A DNA stretch of 64,000 bases from Sphingobium faniae (lineage in GTDB: Bacteria > Pseudomonadota > Alphaproteobacteria > Sphingomonadales > Sphingomonadaceae), in contig FMTU01000003.1 of the NCBI GenBank assembly GCA_900100475.1, positions 363,536 to 427,535 on the forward strand, in the 5' to 3' direction. Shown here piece after piece: positions 6,749 through 14,660 of the stretch; position 1 is the stretch's first letter; each line of letters starts with the position of its first letter. Below the pieces are notes generated by a model. The model was given only the letters and a program-made list of their open reading frames with translations, ran no database searches and was not told where the DNA came from. Position numbers and translations under genes: made by a program.

Positions 6749-6991
6749 ATGCAGCACCCTTCGCGCGGCCTCACCGAGTGTGATTTCACCGCCGATGACA
6801 TCGCGGTCATGGCTGAACGCCGGTTCGGCTGGGAAGATGCTTCCTGCGCCACGCTCGCGCTGATCTTCGGCACCACGCCGCAGCATGTCGCGGCCCTCAC
6901 CAATTCCTTCCGCACCGGGCACGGCCACAATCCGGCCCGGTGCGGTTCTGATTTCCTTTCTTGCCATGAGGTTATCCATGGAATCCGTTAA
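6749..6991 (+). CDS. small hypothetical protein
   Basis: 80 residues with a possible helix-turn-helix in the middle (WEDASCATLALIFGTTPQHV). GGAGGG lies just upstream of the ATG. The end overlaps the start of the HNH-AP2 gene by 14 bp, and the last 15-20 residues may be a consequence of that insertion. Not recognised further. Confidence 0.55.
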   Translation: MQHPSRGLTECDFTADDIAVMAERRFGWEDASCATLALIFGTTPQHVAALTNSFRTGHGHNPARCGSDFLSCHEVIHGIR

Positions 6992-7649
6992 ACTTGGTCC
7001 AATCAGCAAAGCGATAAAATCTGGCAAAACTTATCTGGATTATGTCGAAGAGTGTCGCCATCGCCGTGCTCAAAAGCCACGTGCCAGGGCGTTCAAGCCT
7101 AGAGGGGCTTATCGCAAACGGTCGCATCCTGTCCTGATTTCGGTCTGCAAAGGCATCGCAACCTTCGAGGCCAACGCCCAAAGACAATTCATAGTGGATG
7201 TAACCGACATCCCATTGGTTTCCAGATTGGGAGTTTTTTCGGACGGCATTCGGCTGATTGTCAAAGTCGGCGATCGCCGGACCATGTTGGCCCGCATACT
7301 GCTTGACGCTCCCGCAAGCTCTTGGGTTGATCACATAAATGGCGACCCGACAGACAATCGCCGCGACAATCTCAGGCTGTGCAATCCCCAACAAAATGCG
7401 AGGAATATGGGCGTTCGTCGTGACATTGGCAGCCTTCAATCGCGATTCAAAGGCGTGTGCCGGATTGGTAAAAAATGGCGGGCTTACATCTACTTGAACA
7501 AGAGACAGGCGCACCTTGGTACCTTCGCCGATGAGGTGATGGCAGCGCGCGCCTATGACGCAGCAGCGAGAGCCCACTTCGGCTCCTTCTGCTGCGTGAA
7601 CTTCCCTGAAAATGGCGAACAATCTGCACATCGTGGGGAGGATAAGTAA
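6978..7649 (+). CDS. HNH endonuclease with AP2 DNA-binding domain
   Basis: 223 residues from ATG at 6978, which has GAGG 8 bases upstream. The central part carries the HNH core (WVDHINGDPTDNRRDNLRLC, QQNARN). The C-terminus is an AP2-type DNA-binding module (FKGVCRIGKKWRAYIYLNKR, LGTFADEVMAARAYDAAARA). This is the layout of free-standing phage homing endonucleases. The gene is richer in A+T than its neighbours, fitting a self-mobile insertion. Its target is probably the same site in related phages. Confidence 0.9.
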   Translation: MESVKLGPISKAIKSGKTYLDYVEECRHRRAQKPRARAFKPRGAYRKRSHPVLISVCKGIATFEANAQRQFIVDVTDIPLVSRLGVFSDGIRLIVKVGDRRTMLARILLDAPASSWVDHINGDPTDNRRDNLRLCNPQQNARNMGVRRDIGSLQSRFKGVCRIGKKWRAYIYLNKRQAHLGTFADEVMAARAYDAAARAHFGSFCCVNFPENGEQSAHRGEDK

Positions 7650-8146
7650 TGTTGCGAAGCAGCAATGTCTTGCCGCGCCCAATCGCGCTCACACAAACTT
7701 CTATGCAGAACGCGGTCGCCAGCATCGTGAAGGGCATCCAGTCCGACACTGGTGAAAGCGATCAGGATACGGCGGATCGCCTTGGCGTTTCGGCGGGCAC
7801 CATCGCCAATGCGCGCAATGGCAAGGCGTCTTTGTCCATGCTGACGGTCATGAAGATCGGTGAGGTCTATGGCCTCGAACGTCTCGCGCCCCTGTTCCAC
7901 CTGATCGGCGGCAAGCTGGCTCCAGAGGCGGCGGTCTGCACGTCCGATCGCGACCTGCCTATCGGAGCGGCGCGAGGGCAAATGTTCCTTGCCGAGGCGC
8001 TGGCGGACAACCGGATTGACGATACCGAACTGGCGAAGGGCGCGGAGGATATCGAAGCGGCGGGTCAAGTGTTCGATGCTCTGCGCTATCGGCTGAATGT
8101 CCTGCGCGCGTCGGGGATCATCGTTACTCGCATGGGAGGGCGGTGA
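7649..8146 (+). CDS. helix-turn-helix regulator, CII-like position
   Basis: 165 residues. About 20-75 read as a phage-type HTH (SDQDTADRLGVSAGTIANAR, then SMLTVMKIGEVYG). The rest is helical with no enzyme motif. It starts with GGAGG 7 bases upstream of ATG and lies early in the rightward operon, where lambda-like phages put cII or replication regulators. Establishment of lysogeny is a guess from position. Confidence 0.75.
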   Translation: MLRSSNVLPRPIALTQTSMQNAVASIVKGIQSDTGESDQDTADRLGVSAGTIANARNGKASLSMLTVMKIGEVYGLERLAPLFHLIGGKLAPEAAVCTSDRDLPIGAARGQMFLAEALADNRIDDTELAKGAEDIEAAGQVFDALRYRLNVLRASGIIVTRMGGR

Positions 8147-8328
8147 TGAACACGGAAACCGCGCTCAAGGAAGCCGGACGGAAGGCGGGCGGCGACCGCC
8201 CTCCCATCACGGCGCAGGAACAGGACCGCATCGTGGAGATGCTGCGCACCATGCCCATAGCCGATGTGCGGAGGCAATCGCGCCGCCCCTATTCGACGCT
8301 TTGTAAGATTGCGAGGGTGGCGCTGTGA
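8143..8328 (+). CDS. small helix-turn-helix protein
   Basis: 61 residues; the C-terminal half (ITAQEQDRIVEMLRTMPIAD, then QSRRPYSTLCKIARVAL) looks like a resolvase-type DNA-binding helix-turn-helix. It overlaps the upstream gene by 4 bp and the downstream GTG by 4 bp. A DNA-binding role is likely; the target is unknown. Confidence 0.6.
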   Translation: MMNTETALKEAGRKAGGDRPPITAQEQDRIVEMLRTMPIADVRRQSRRPYSTLCKIARVAL

Positions 8329-8456
8329 GTATCCTGACCCTCACCCGCGATATGGCGGTCAATCCGGCCCTGTTCGACCTCACCCTACATGTCTGGCGCA
8401 ACCGGATGCGCGCCACTGTGACGAAACGCGACCAGGCAGGGAGGTTTTCCCGGTGA
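8325..8456 (+). CDS. very small hypothetical protein (43 aa)
   Basis: Starts at GTG within a GTGA overlap and reads VSILTLTRDMAVNPALFDLT. The stop overlaps the next start as TGATG. The tight coupling on both sides supports a real gene. Basic C-terminus, no known domain. Confidence 0.5.
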   Translation: MSILTLTRDMAVNPALFDLTLHVWRNRMRATVTKRDQAGRFSR

Positions 8457-8650
8457 TGAGACAACGCATCCAGAAAAACGACGCCATCACCGTTGCGGCG
8501 GCGCGGTCGCAATTGAAGCTGCTGCTCGCCAATGCCCGGTCGCTGGACAATCTGACGCCCGAGATACTGGTGCGGTCCTACCGCGTTCCCTTGCGCGAAA
8601 TTGAATATGAACTGGTCATGGAACGCCAACGCCGGGAGGCGCGAGGCTGA
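8456..8650 (+). CDS. small hypothetical protein
   Basis: 64 residues starting MRQRIQKNDAITVAAARSQL, helical and basic. ATG at 8456 overlaps the previous stop (TGATG) and GGAGG lies 14 bases upstream. The longer open frame upstream would cross the previous gene and is not preferred. Function unknown. Confidence 0.6.
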   Translation: MRQRIQKNDAITVAAARSQLKLLLANARSLDNLTPEILVRSYRVPLREIEYELVMERQRREARG

Positions 8651-9009
8651 TGGCGCAGAGCGAAATCCAGATTCAAACATTGTTTCGCAGCCGGGCGCGC
8701 ATCCTGTGTCCAGGCGTCGCCATAGTCGCTGTGCCCAATGCCGCGAAACGCTCGCGTTGGGCTGCGACGCAGGTGAAGCGTGAAGGGCTGGCGACAGGTT
8801 TCCCCGACCTCATTTGCTTCTGGTTCGGTGGCGGGGTGGCGGCAATCGAGTTCAAGAGCGCCAAGGGCCGCCTGACTGAAAACCAGTCGGAATGGATCGA
8901 GCGGCTCAACGACATGAGCATCCCGGCAACCGTCGCGCGCGATCCTGACGCCGCGCTGGAGTTTCTGCGCGGACAGGGCGCGCCGTTCATTGGAAGGATT
9001 TCAGCATGA
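8650..9009 (+). CDS. VRR-NUC domain nuclease
   Basis: 119 residues, almost entirely one VRR-NUC (PD-(D/E)XK) domain. The catalytic core is visible as GFPDLICFW, then AAIEFKSAKGRLTENQ, with a conserved Q downstream. Stand-alone VRR-NUC proteins are common in phage replication modules and may process branched DNA. It overlaps both neighbours by 1-4 bp. Confidence 0.92.
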   Translation: MAQSEIQIQTLFRSRARILCPGVAIVAVPNAAKRSRWAATQVKREGLATGFPDLICFWFGGGVAAIEFKSAKGRLTENQSEWIERLNDMSIPATVARDPDAALEFLRGQGAPFIGRISA

Positions 9010-9260
9010 CAGGCGTTGGCCACAATTCGAACGCAACCGATGATCGCCTGCGGCTCCTGATGGAGCGGATCGACCGCCTCGAAGAGGAAAAGAAAGGTAT
9101 CAGCGATGACATCCGCGATGTTTACGCGGAAGCGAAGGGCGTCGGCTATGACACCAAGATCATGCGCGCCGTCCGGTCCCGCGCGAAGATGGGTGAAAAT
9201 GGCCGCGAAGAATATGACGCGCTGGTCGCGGCCTATGAAGCTGCATTGGGCGTCGCATAG
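9006..9260 (+). CDS. GapR-like DUF2312 protein
   Basis: 84 residues with the DUF2312 signature: a long coiled coil (RLLMERIDRLEEEKKGISDD) followed by DVYAEAKGVGYDTKIMRAV and a C-terminal helical tail. GapR in Caulobacter encircles overtwisted DNA and aids replication and gyrase. Phage copies may reshape DNA topology for phage replication. The fold is well supported; the phage role is inferred. Confidence 0.9.
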   Translation: MTGVGHNSNATDDRLRLLMERIDRLEEEKKGISDDIRDVYAEAKGVGYDTKIMRAVRSRAKMGENGREEYDALVAAYEAALGVA

Positions 9261-9262
9261 CC

Positions 9263-10141
9263 GTGAGTGTCCACGAAGCGATATCAGACTTTCTCGCATT
9301 CATGCGCGCGGAAGGCGTCTCCCCGGACGATGCCACTGCGTTCATTGGCGATGTCACGTCTGGCGAGGTGGTCCGTTTCGATTGCGTGGGCGAACGGCGC
9401 GGCAGCAAGAATGGATGGGCGAAGCTCTATCTCGACGCCCGCCCCGCAGGCGCTTTCGGCAATTGGAAGCAGGGGATCAACCGCCGCTGGTCTTCTGGCG
9501 CGGCCAATGAGCTATCTCCGCAGGAGCGGGCGTCCCTGCGCCGCGAATGGGACGACAAGAAGGCCGAGCGAGAGGCGATCCGCAGGGAGGCGCAATTCGG
9601 TGCGGGACGGGATGCCGGGCACATCTGGGGCAATGCTGAGGCGGCGTCTCCTGCCCATCCCTATGTCCAGCGCAAGCGAATAGATCCGGCACCGCTGCGC
9701 CAGACCGGCAGCGACCTCCTGATCCCGATGTTTGATGATGAAGGGCGTCTTTGGAATGTGCAGCGTATCCTTCCTGACGGGAAAAAGCTCTTCCTCAAGG
9801 AAGCGCGGATTGACGGGCTGTTCACCATCATCGGCTCTTTCGCCGGCCATCGGGAAGCGGTGATCGGTGAGGGATATGCAACCCTGGACGCTGTGCACCA
9901 GTCGACCAGCCTTCCTTGTATTGTTGCCTTCAACACGTCCAACCTACCCAAGGTCGCACGGATATGGGCGGCGCGAAGGCCGGACCTGAATTTCATTCTC
10001 TTTGCCGATGACGACGAGGCCACGGCGCAGAAAATATTGGCAGAGCGCGGGATCTACAAAAATCCCGGCATCGAAGCGGCAGAGGCCGTTGCAACCGAAA
10101 TCGGCGCTAAAGTCGCCTACCCGCTCGGAAGGGCCGCATGA
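9263..10141 (+). CDS. Toprim-domain DNA primase
   Basis: 292 residues from GTG at 9263. The N-terminal ~80 residues contain an aromatic GNWKQGINRRWS segment typical of phage primases. The Toprim domain follows with IGEGYATLDAVHQ (catalytic Glu) and FADDDEATAQK (Asp pair). No zinc finger is seen at the N-terminus. The 4-bp overlap with the helicase gene suggests they act as a primase-helicase pair. Confidence 0.88.
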   Translation: MSVHEAISDFLAFMRAEGVSPDDATAFIGDVTSGEVVRFDCVGERRGSKNGWAKLYLDARPAGAFGNWKQGINRRWSSGAANELSPQERASLRREWDDKKAEREAIRREAQFGAGRDAGHIWGNAEAASPAHPYVQRKRIDPAPLRQTGSDLLIPMFDDEGRLWNVQRILPDGKKLFLKEARIDGLFTIIGSFAGHREAVIGEGYATLDAVHQSTSLPCIVAFNTSNLPKVARIWAARRPDLNFILFADDDEATAQKILAERGIYKNPGIEAAEAVATEIGAKVAYPLGRAA

Positions 10142-11451
10142 GCGTGGCAGAAAACAGGGACGCGAACGACGACTTTCTGCAATTTGGCGCGGAATCGATC
10201 CGTGCTGCCATAGCTGGCGCGCGCGACACATTGCCGCCATTCGCCCCCTATGCCGAAGAGGCCGATCCGGACGACGAGGCTCTGCCGGGCGTTCACAGCC
10301 CGCACGAATGGTCAGGCAAGACGCCGCCCGTCCGTGAGTTCATCATACCCGGCTGGATTGTGCGCGGATCGTGCGGCCTGCTCAGCGGGCAAGAGGGCGT
10401 CGGTAAATCCCTGATCGCGCAGCAGATGGCCACATGCGCCGCTGTCGGCCGTAAATTCCTTGGCCTTGATATCGCCCATTGTCCGGTGATCTATATCACT
10501 TGCGAAGACCCCGCAGATGAGTTGTGGCGGCGGCAGGAAGATATCAACAAGTCGCTCGGCATCAGCATGGCGGACCTGGACGGCCAGTTGCTTCTTGTCT
10601 CCCTGAAAGGCCAGATCGGCAACGAACTCGCCGTATTCGACCAGCAGGGCCGGTTGTCGGTCTCGGCGCGCTACCGGCAAATCGAGAAGCTGGCACTGTC
10701 GTTCAATGCGGGCCTGCTGTTCCTCGACAACGCGGCGCACCTTTTCACCGGCAACGAGAATGCCCGCCATGACGTTGCGGCCTTCCTTGGCCTGCTGGAG
10801 CGTCTGTCAGAGGCGATGTCAGGCGCGGTTGTGCTGCTCGCCCACCCCAACAAGCAGCATGCTCAGGGGGCCAAGCAGGGCAACGAATATAGCGGCTCCA
10901 CAGGCTGGAGTGCGCATGTCCGCAACCGGCTGTTTCTCGACTGGGCCGAAAAAACCGAGGACGGTGATTTCATCGGCGACGATGGGCGCGTCCTGCGGAA
11001 GTCCAAGGCGAACTATGGCAAGAAAGGAGAGGAAATCTACTTCCGGTGGCATGAGTGGGCGTTCGTCCGCGACGATGACCTGCCGACCTCTACCCGCGAT
11101 GAATTGCGCGAGGTGAGCCGGGCCAACCATGAGAATGAAGCATTCCTGATGTGCCTGAAGCAGCGCAACAGTGAAAAACGCCCCGTGTCTGAACAGCCAG
11201 CATCACGAACCTACGCACCGAAAGTCTTCGAAACCATGCCTGAAGCGCGTGGCTGCACGAAGGAGCAACTGACGGCGGCGATGGACCGGCTGTTCCGGAT
11301 CGAGGCTATCGAGCGTCGTTTTCTGTGGGTCGATAAGGGGGAAGGCAAGCCGCGATTTGGCCTCGCTGAGGTAGCAAAACGAACCGATTTGGTTTCCGCT
11401 GACCTCCCGCCGACCTCCCCTGATTTTCCGCTGACCTCGGAGGAAAACTAA
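10138..11451 (+). CDS. RecA-fold replicative helicase (RepA/AAA_25 type)
   Basis: 437 residues. Walker A GQEGVGKSLIAQQM is near residue 83 and Walker B GLLFLDNAAHLF near 190, then VLLAHPNKQ and STGWSAHVRNR typical of the hexameric RepA-like helicases. The C-terminal 130 residues have a winged-helix character, and the extreme C-terminus (SADLPPTSPDFPLTSEEN) is encoded by the first repeats of the putative origin. It would unwind DNA at the phage origin with the Toprim primase upstream. Confidence 0.9.
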   Translation: MSVAENRDANDDFLQFGAESIRAAIAGARDTLPPFAPYAEEADPDDEALPGVHSPHEWSGKTPPVREFIIPGWIVRGSCGLLSGQEGVGKSLIAQQMATCAAVGRKFLGLDIAHCPVIYITCEDPADELWRRQEDINKSLGISMADLDGQLLLVSLKGQIGNELAVFDQQGRLSVSARYRQIEKLALSFNAGLLFLDNAAHLFTGNENARHDVAAFLGLLERLSEAMSGAVVLLAHPNKQHAQGAKQGNEYSGSTGWSAHVRNRLFLDWAEKTEDGDFIGDDGRVLRKSKANYGKKGEEIYFRWHEWAFVRDDDLPTSTRDELREVSRANHENEAFLMCLKQRNSEKRPVSEQPASRTYAPKVFETMPEARGCTKEQLTAAMDRLFRIEAIERRFLWVDKGEGKPRFGLAEVAKRTDLVSADLPPTSPDFPLTSEEN

Positions 11452-11571
11452 GAAAATGCTTATTTTTCAAACCGCTGACCTAAAACAGGCAATTCCCGCT
11501 GACCTCCCGCCGACGTACCGCCGACGTACCGCTGACCTCCCGCCGACCTCCCCCTCCCCCTATAGGGGGAG
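11396..11571. other. candidate phage replication origin: iterons, AT-rich element and palindrome
   Basis: Nine copies of the decamer CCGC[TC]GAC[CG]T start at 11396, 11407, 11428, 11472, 11496, 11507, 11518, 11529 and 11540. The last five are exactly 11 bp apart, as are the first two, so the repeats lie on one helix face. The 11-bp step is not a multiple of three, so selection is on the DNA and not the protein. An AT-rich stretch (11443-11471) lies inside the array and a perfect palindrome CTCCCCCTATAGGGGGAG (11554-11571) closes it. Location after primase and helicase fits an origin. Confidence 0.65.
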
Positions 11572-11827
11572 TTCCTTGGGGTCACTCCCCTCTGGGGGAA
11601 CAAGCCTCACCCATAACAACCTCCGCACCCTAGCCCGCGAACGCTGGGAGCAGGCCACGGCCTATCGCGTCGGGATCATCGCTGGTGAGTTAGGCGTGGT
11701 GATGGTCAACCCATATCGCGGCAGGCAGGCAGCGCATTACCGGCAGGGACTTCGACGGGGCAAAGCACGACCCGCAAGCCTCAGCCCGCGAGCGGCGGGG
11801 AATATGAGGTTAATTTCTCAGGAGTGA
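11456..11827 (+). CDS. hypothetical protein overlapping the iteron array
   Basis: 123 residues. The first ~45 are Pro/Thr/Ser-rich and simply translate the repeats and palindrome. The C-terminal half (LRTLARERWEQATAYRVGII, then VNPYRGRQAAHYRQGLRRG) resembles short phage proteins with an A-G-xxNPY-Q-G pattern similar to ribosome modulation factor. The true start may be internal. The second half is likely real, the first doubtful. Confidence 0.45.
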   Translation: MLIFQTADLKQAIPADLPPTYRRRTADLPPTSPSPYRGSSLGSLPSGGTSLTHNNLRTLARERWEQATAYRVGIIAGELGVVMVNPYRGRQAAHYRQGLRRGKARPASLSPRAAGNMRLISQE

Positions 11828-11839
11828 GGGAGGGTGGTG

Positions 11840-12490
11840 ATGAGAGAGATTGAGCGCAGCCGGGGCAGACCGCCAGTGGCGCGGGCAAGGGTGCTGAACT
11901 ACTGGCGTAAGCATGGGCCTTGCAGCATCGGGAAAATGATGCGTTTGACTGGCCTGGAAAGGTCGCAGATCAAACGCATCCTGTTGCAGGAAAGTGGAGG
12001 ATTTGATAGGGTTTTGCGCATGGAATTGACGGATTCAGAGCGATCTAAGTTTCAGGATAAAGTGGACAAGGCCCCTGGCCATGGACCTGATGGAAATTGT
12101 TGGATTTGGACTGGCTCATTTGGAGAATCCGGCTACCCCCGATGCTCGGTTGGGGGGCGCGCGTTTCAGGCGAGCCATATCGCCCTTGCGATAGAGGGTA
12201 ATCCTCGTCCAGAAGGGTTGTTGGCGCTTCATTCATGCGACCACAAGCCATGTGTTAATCCGGCGCATCTTCGCTGGGGAACGGATAGCGAGAACCAGCG
12301 GGACCATTTCGAGCGGGGCCAGCGTGGCGCGCATTGGCTGCCTGAGCGCGTTGTCCATGAAATACACCAGAGCGGCGAACGGAATATCGACATCGCGCGT
12401 AGACTGGGTCTTTCTCCATCAGCCATCTGCAATATCCGCAAAGGGCGCTACCACAGGCATATTTTTGAGCAATATTGCCTCGTGCCTTAA
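11840..12490 (+). CDS. HTH-HNH endonuclease fusion
   Basis: 216 residues from ATG at 11840 (GGGAGG upstream). Residues about 1-50 are a winged-helix-like segment (RVLNYWRKHGPCSIGKMMRL, GLERSQIKRIL). About 70-160 are an HNH_3 nuclease (GNCWIWTGSF, LHSCDHKPCVNPAHLRWGT, ENQRD). The C-terminus is a second HTH (NIDIARRLGLSPSAICNIRK) usual in homing HNH enzymes. The N-terminal part may be the head of a resident regulator into which the HNH module was fused. It sits just before terminase, a common place for HNH genes. Confidence 0.85.
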   Translation: MREIERSRGRPPVARARVLNYWRKHGPCSIGKMMRLTGLERSQIKRILLQESGGFDRVLRMELTDSERSKFQDKVDKAPGHGPDGNCWIWTGSFGESGYPRCSVGGRAFQASHIALAIEGNPRPEGLLALHSCDHKPCVNPAHLRWGTDSENQRDHFERGQRGAHWLPERVVHEIHQSGERNIDIARRLGLSPSAICNIRKGRYHRHIFEQYCLVP

Positions 12491-12519
12491 CTTAACCGCA
12501 TGCTGTAACTGGTTGGCCC

Positions 12520-12963
12520 ATGTCCGTGGGCCGCCCTTCGTCGTTCAAGCCAGAGTTTGTTGAGCAAGCTCGAAAGCTGGCTCAACTTGGGGCAACAGAC
12601 CGTGAAGCCGCCGAATTTTTCGAAGTCGCGGAAAGCACGCTCTACCTCTGGAAGCATGTGCATCCTAATTTTTCGGAGGCCTTAAAGGTCGGCAAGGAAG
12701 CGGCTGACAATCGGGTTGAGCAATCGCTATATCGCAAAGCTACCGGATACAGCTTCGATAGCGAAAAAGTGTTCCAGAACGCGGGCGAGATCATCCGCGC
12801 TCCAGTTGTTGAGCATATCCCGCCATCGGATACCGCTGCAATATTCTGGCTAAAGAACCGCCGCCCTGATGCATGGCGCGATAAGCAGGATGTCGTCCAC
12901 GATGTAACGGACAGCATGGCGGATGCGATCATCAGCGCGCGCAAGCGGTCGGGCCTGTCATGA
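12520..12963 (+). CDS. terminase small subunit
   Basis: 147 residues. The N-terminal helix-turn-helix (GATDREAAEFFEVAESTLYL) should recognise the packaging site; the centre (KEAADNRVEQSLYRKATGYS) and C-terminal AIFWLKNRRPDAWRDKQ are typical of phage small terminases. It overlaps the large subunit by 4 bp. It starts the late operon. Confidence 0.9.
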   Translation: MSVGRPSSFKPEFVEQARKLAQLGATDREAAEFFEVAESTLYLWKHVHPNFSEALKVGKEAADNRVEQSLYRKATGYSFDSEKVFQNAGEIIRAPVVEHIPPSDTAAIFWLKNRRPDAWRDKQDVVHDVTDSMADAIISARKRSGLS

Positions 12964-14432
12964 CGCCAGCGGACAAGATGCTCGCGGAGGACATGGCCGC
13001 ATTTTACAGCGACCCTCTAGCGTTCGTCTACTATGCCTTTTCGTGGGGCGAAGGCGAGCTTGAGAAATGGGATGGCCCTGACGAGTGGCAGACCGAGTTC
13101 CTGACAGAGCTTCGTGACGCGATCCGCAAGCGCGAAGAGGGTGACGTTATCAAGATGGCCGTGAAGTCGGGGCGCGGCCCCGGCAAGAGCGCGGTCATCG
13201 CGTGGCTGGTGCTATGGCTGATGTCCACGCGGCCCAATTTCTCTGGCGTCGTCACCGCCAACACGGGCGATCAGCTTGATACCAAGACATGGCGCGAAGT
13301 GGCGCTGTGGTGGAACAGGGCGATCAATCGTCACTGGTTCGAGTGGACCGCGACGAAGATCGTCCATGTCGAGCAGCCCGAAACGTGGAAGGTCGTGGCG
13401 CAGAAGTGGAGCGAGCATAAGCCCGACGCCTTTGGCGGCCTGCATAATGGCGGGCGCGGACAATGCACGATCATGGATGAGGGATCAGGCATCCCGGAAA
13501 GCATCTTCTCGGTTGCCGAGGCCACGAACACCGACCCTGACAGCTTCCTCTTCACCTTCGGCAACCCGATGAAGAAGGCGAGCTATTTCTATCAGATATT
13601 CACGCGCTTTCGCCATCGCTGGCTGACCATGACGGTGGACACGCGCCGCGCCAAGGCCGCGAACCAGAAGCAGATCGCCGACATGATCGAGGACTGGGGC
13701 CTCAGCAGCGATCATGTCCGCGTCAATGTGCTGGGTGAGTTTCCAGAGACGGACGCGGACACGCTGATCCCGCTGCACCTGATGGAGAGCGCAGCCCGGC
13801 GTGAGGTGGATAAGGCCGCGATCAATGCGGTCAGGCCGATATGGGGCCTTGATCCCGCCCGCTTTGGCGATGACCGCACCGCGCTGGCGAAAAGGCGGGG
13901 CCGCGCTCTGCTGGAGCCTGTGCAGTCCTGGCGCAATCTCGACACCATGCAGACCGCTGGGCGGGTCAAGGCGCTCTATGACGAGACGCCGCCTGCTGAG
14001 CAGCCTTCGCATATCGTGGTCGATACCATCGGGATCGGATCCGGCGTGGCGGATCGCATGCGGGAGATGGGCCTGCCGGTGTTCATGCTGAACGTGTCGG
14101 AGCGCCCCAGCGTGGACGGCAAATTCGCCAAGCTGCGCGATGAACTGTGGTGGAAGGCGCGTCAGTGGTTCGAGGGGCTGGACGTGCAGATGACCGACGC
14201 GGCCCTCATGGGCGAAATGGCGGACATTCTCTACGGCTACACGTCGAACGGACAGATCAAGATCGAAGGCAAAAAGGACACGAAGGAGCGCCTTGGCCGC
14301 TCGCCTGACCTTGCAGACGCCTTCATCGGGACATTCGCGGTTCACCCGGTTCAGGTGGAGCAGACATTTGATCGCTACGAGCGCGCGCGGCGCAGGGCGA
14401 TGTCATCGGGAGCATCGGCATGGGCGGCGTAA
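12960..14432 (+). CDS. terminase large subunit
   Basis: 490 residues. The ATPase half has Walker A SGRGPGKSAVIAWL near residue 68 and Walker B CTIMDEGSG near 166. The nuclease half has WGLDPARFGDDRTAL (first acidic residue), VVDTIGIGSGVADRM and the final DLADAFIGTFAV. This is the powered DNA-packaging motor and headful nuclease. Length and order match P22-like phages; the protein is intact. Confidence 0.96.
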   Translation: MTPADKMLAEDMAAFYSDPLAFVYYAFSWGEGELEKWDGPDEWQTEFLTELRDAIRKREEGDVIKMAVKSGRGPGKSAVIAWLVLWLMSTRPNFSGVVTANTGDQLDTKTWREVALWWNRAINRHWFEWTATKIVHVEQPETWKVVAQKWSEHKPDAFGGLHNGGRGQCTIMDEGSGIPESIFSVAEATNTDPDSFLFTFGNPMKKASYFYQIFTRFRHRWLTMTVDTRRAKAANQKQIADMIEDWGLSSDHVRVNVLGEFPETDADTLIPLHLMESAARREVDKAAINAVRPIWGLDPARFGDDRTALAKRRGRALLEPVQSWRNLDTMQTAGRVKALYDETPPAEQPSHIVVDTIGIGSGVADRMREMGLPVFMLNVSERPSVDGKFAKLRDELWWKARQWFEGLDVQMTDAALMGEMADILYGYTSNGQIKIEGKKDTKERLGRSPDLADAFIGTFAVHPVQVEQTFDRYERARRRAMSSGASAWAA

Positions 14433-14660
14433 ATGGCTGACGAAACAGACTGGAACGCGCTCAGGCAGCGTTGTGCGGACAATGCAACCGAACTGGTTCT
14501 GCGCGTCGAGACGATGGACGGTGAATATCGCTTCTCGCTCGCGGCTGTGGATCGTGACGGCAAGATCATGTGGGACAATCGGGCCAACGATGAGGGCCAT
14601 GCGCCGCAGCATATCGTCACGCAGCTTGTCACGTCTGCGCTGGAAAGGTGGTGGGTGTAA
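14433..14660 (+). CDS. small hypothetical protein between terminase and portal
   Basis: 75 residues with an alternating beta pattern (VLRVETMDGEYRFSLAAVDR) and a helical end. It begins on the base after the terminase stop and overlaps the portal start by one base. Its place suggests a packaging or head-completion role, but no family is recognised. Confidence 0.7.
   Translation: MADETDWNALRQRCADNATELVLRVETMDGEYRFSLAAVDRDGKIMWDNRANDEGHAPQHIVTQLVTSALERWWV

Noticed and set aside
5780..7027. A 415-codon minus-strand frame across several early genes
   Set aside because: Crosses at least five well-started rightward genes and lacks any domain; only 5859-6128 in a different frame has a good start.
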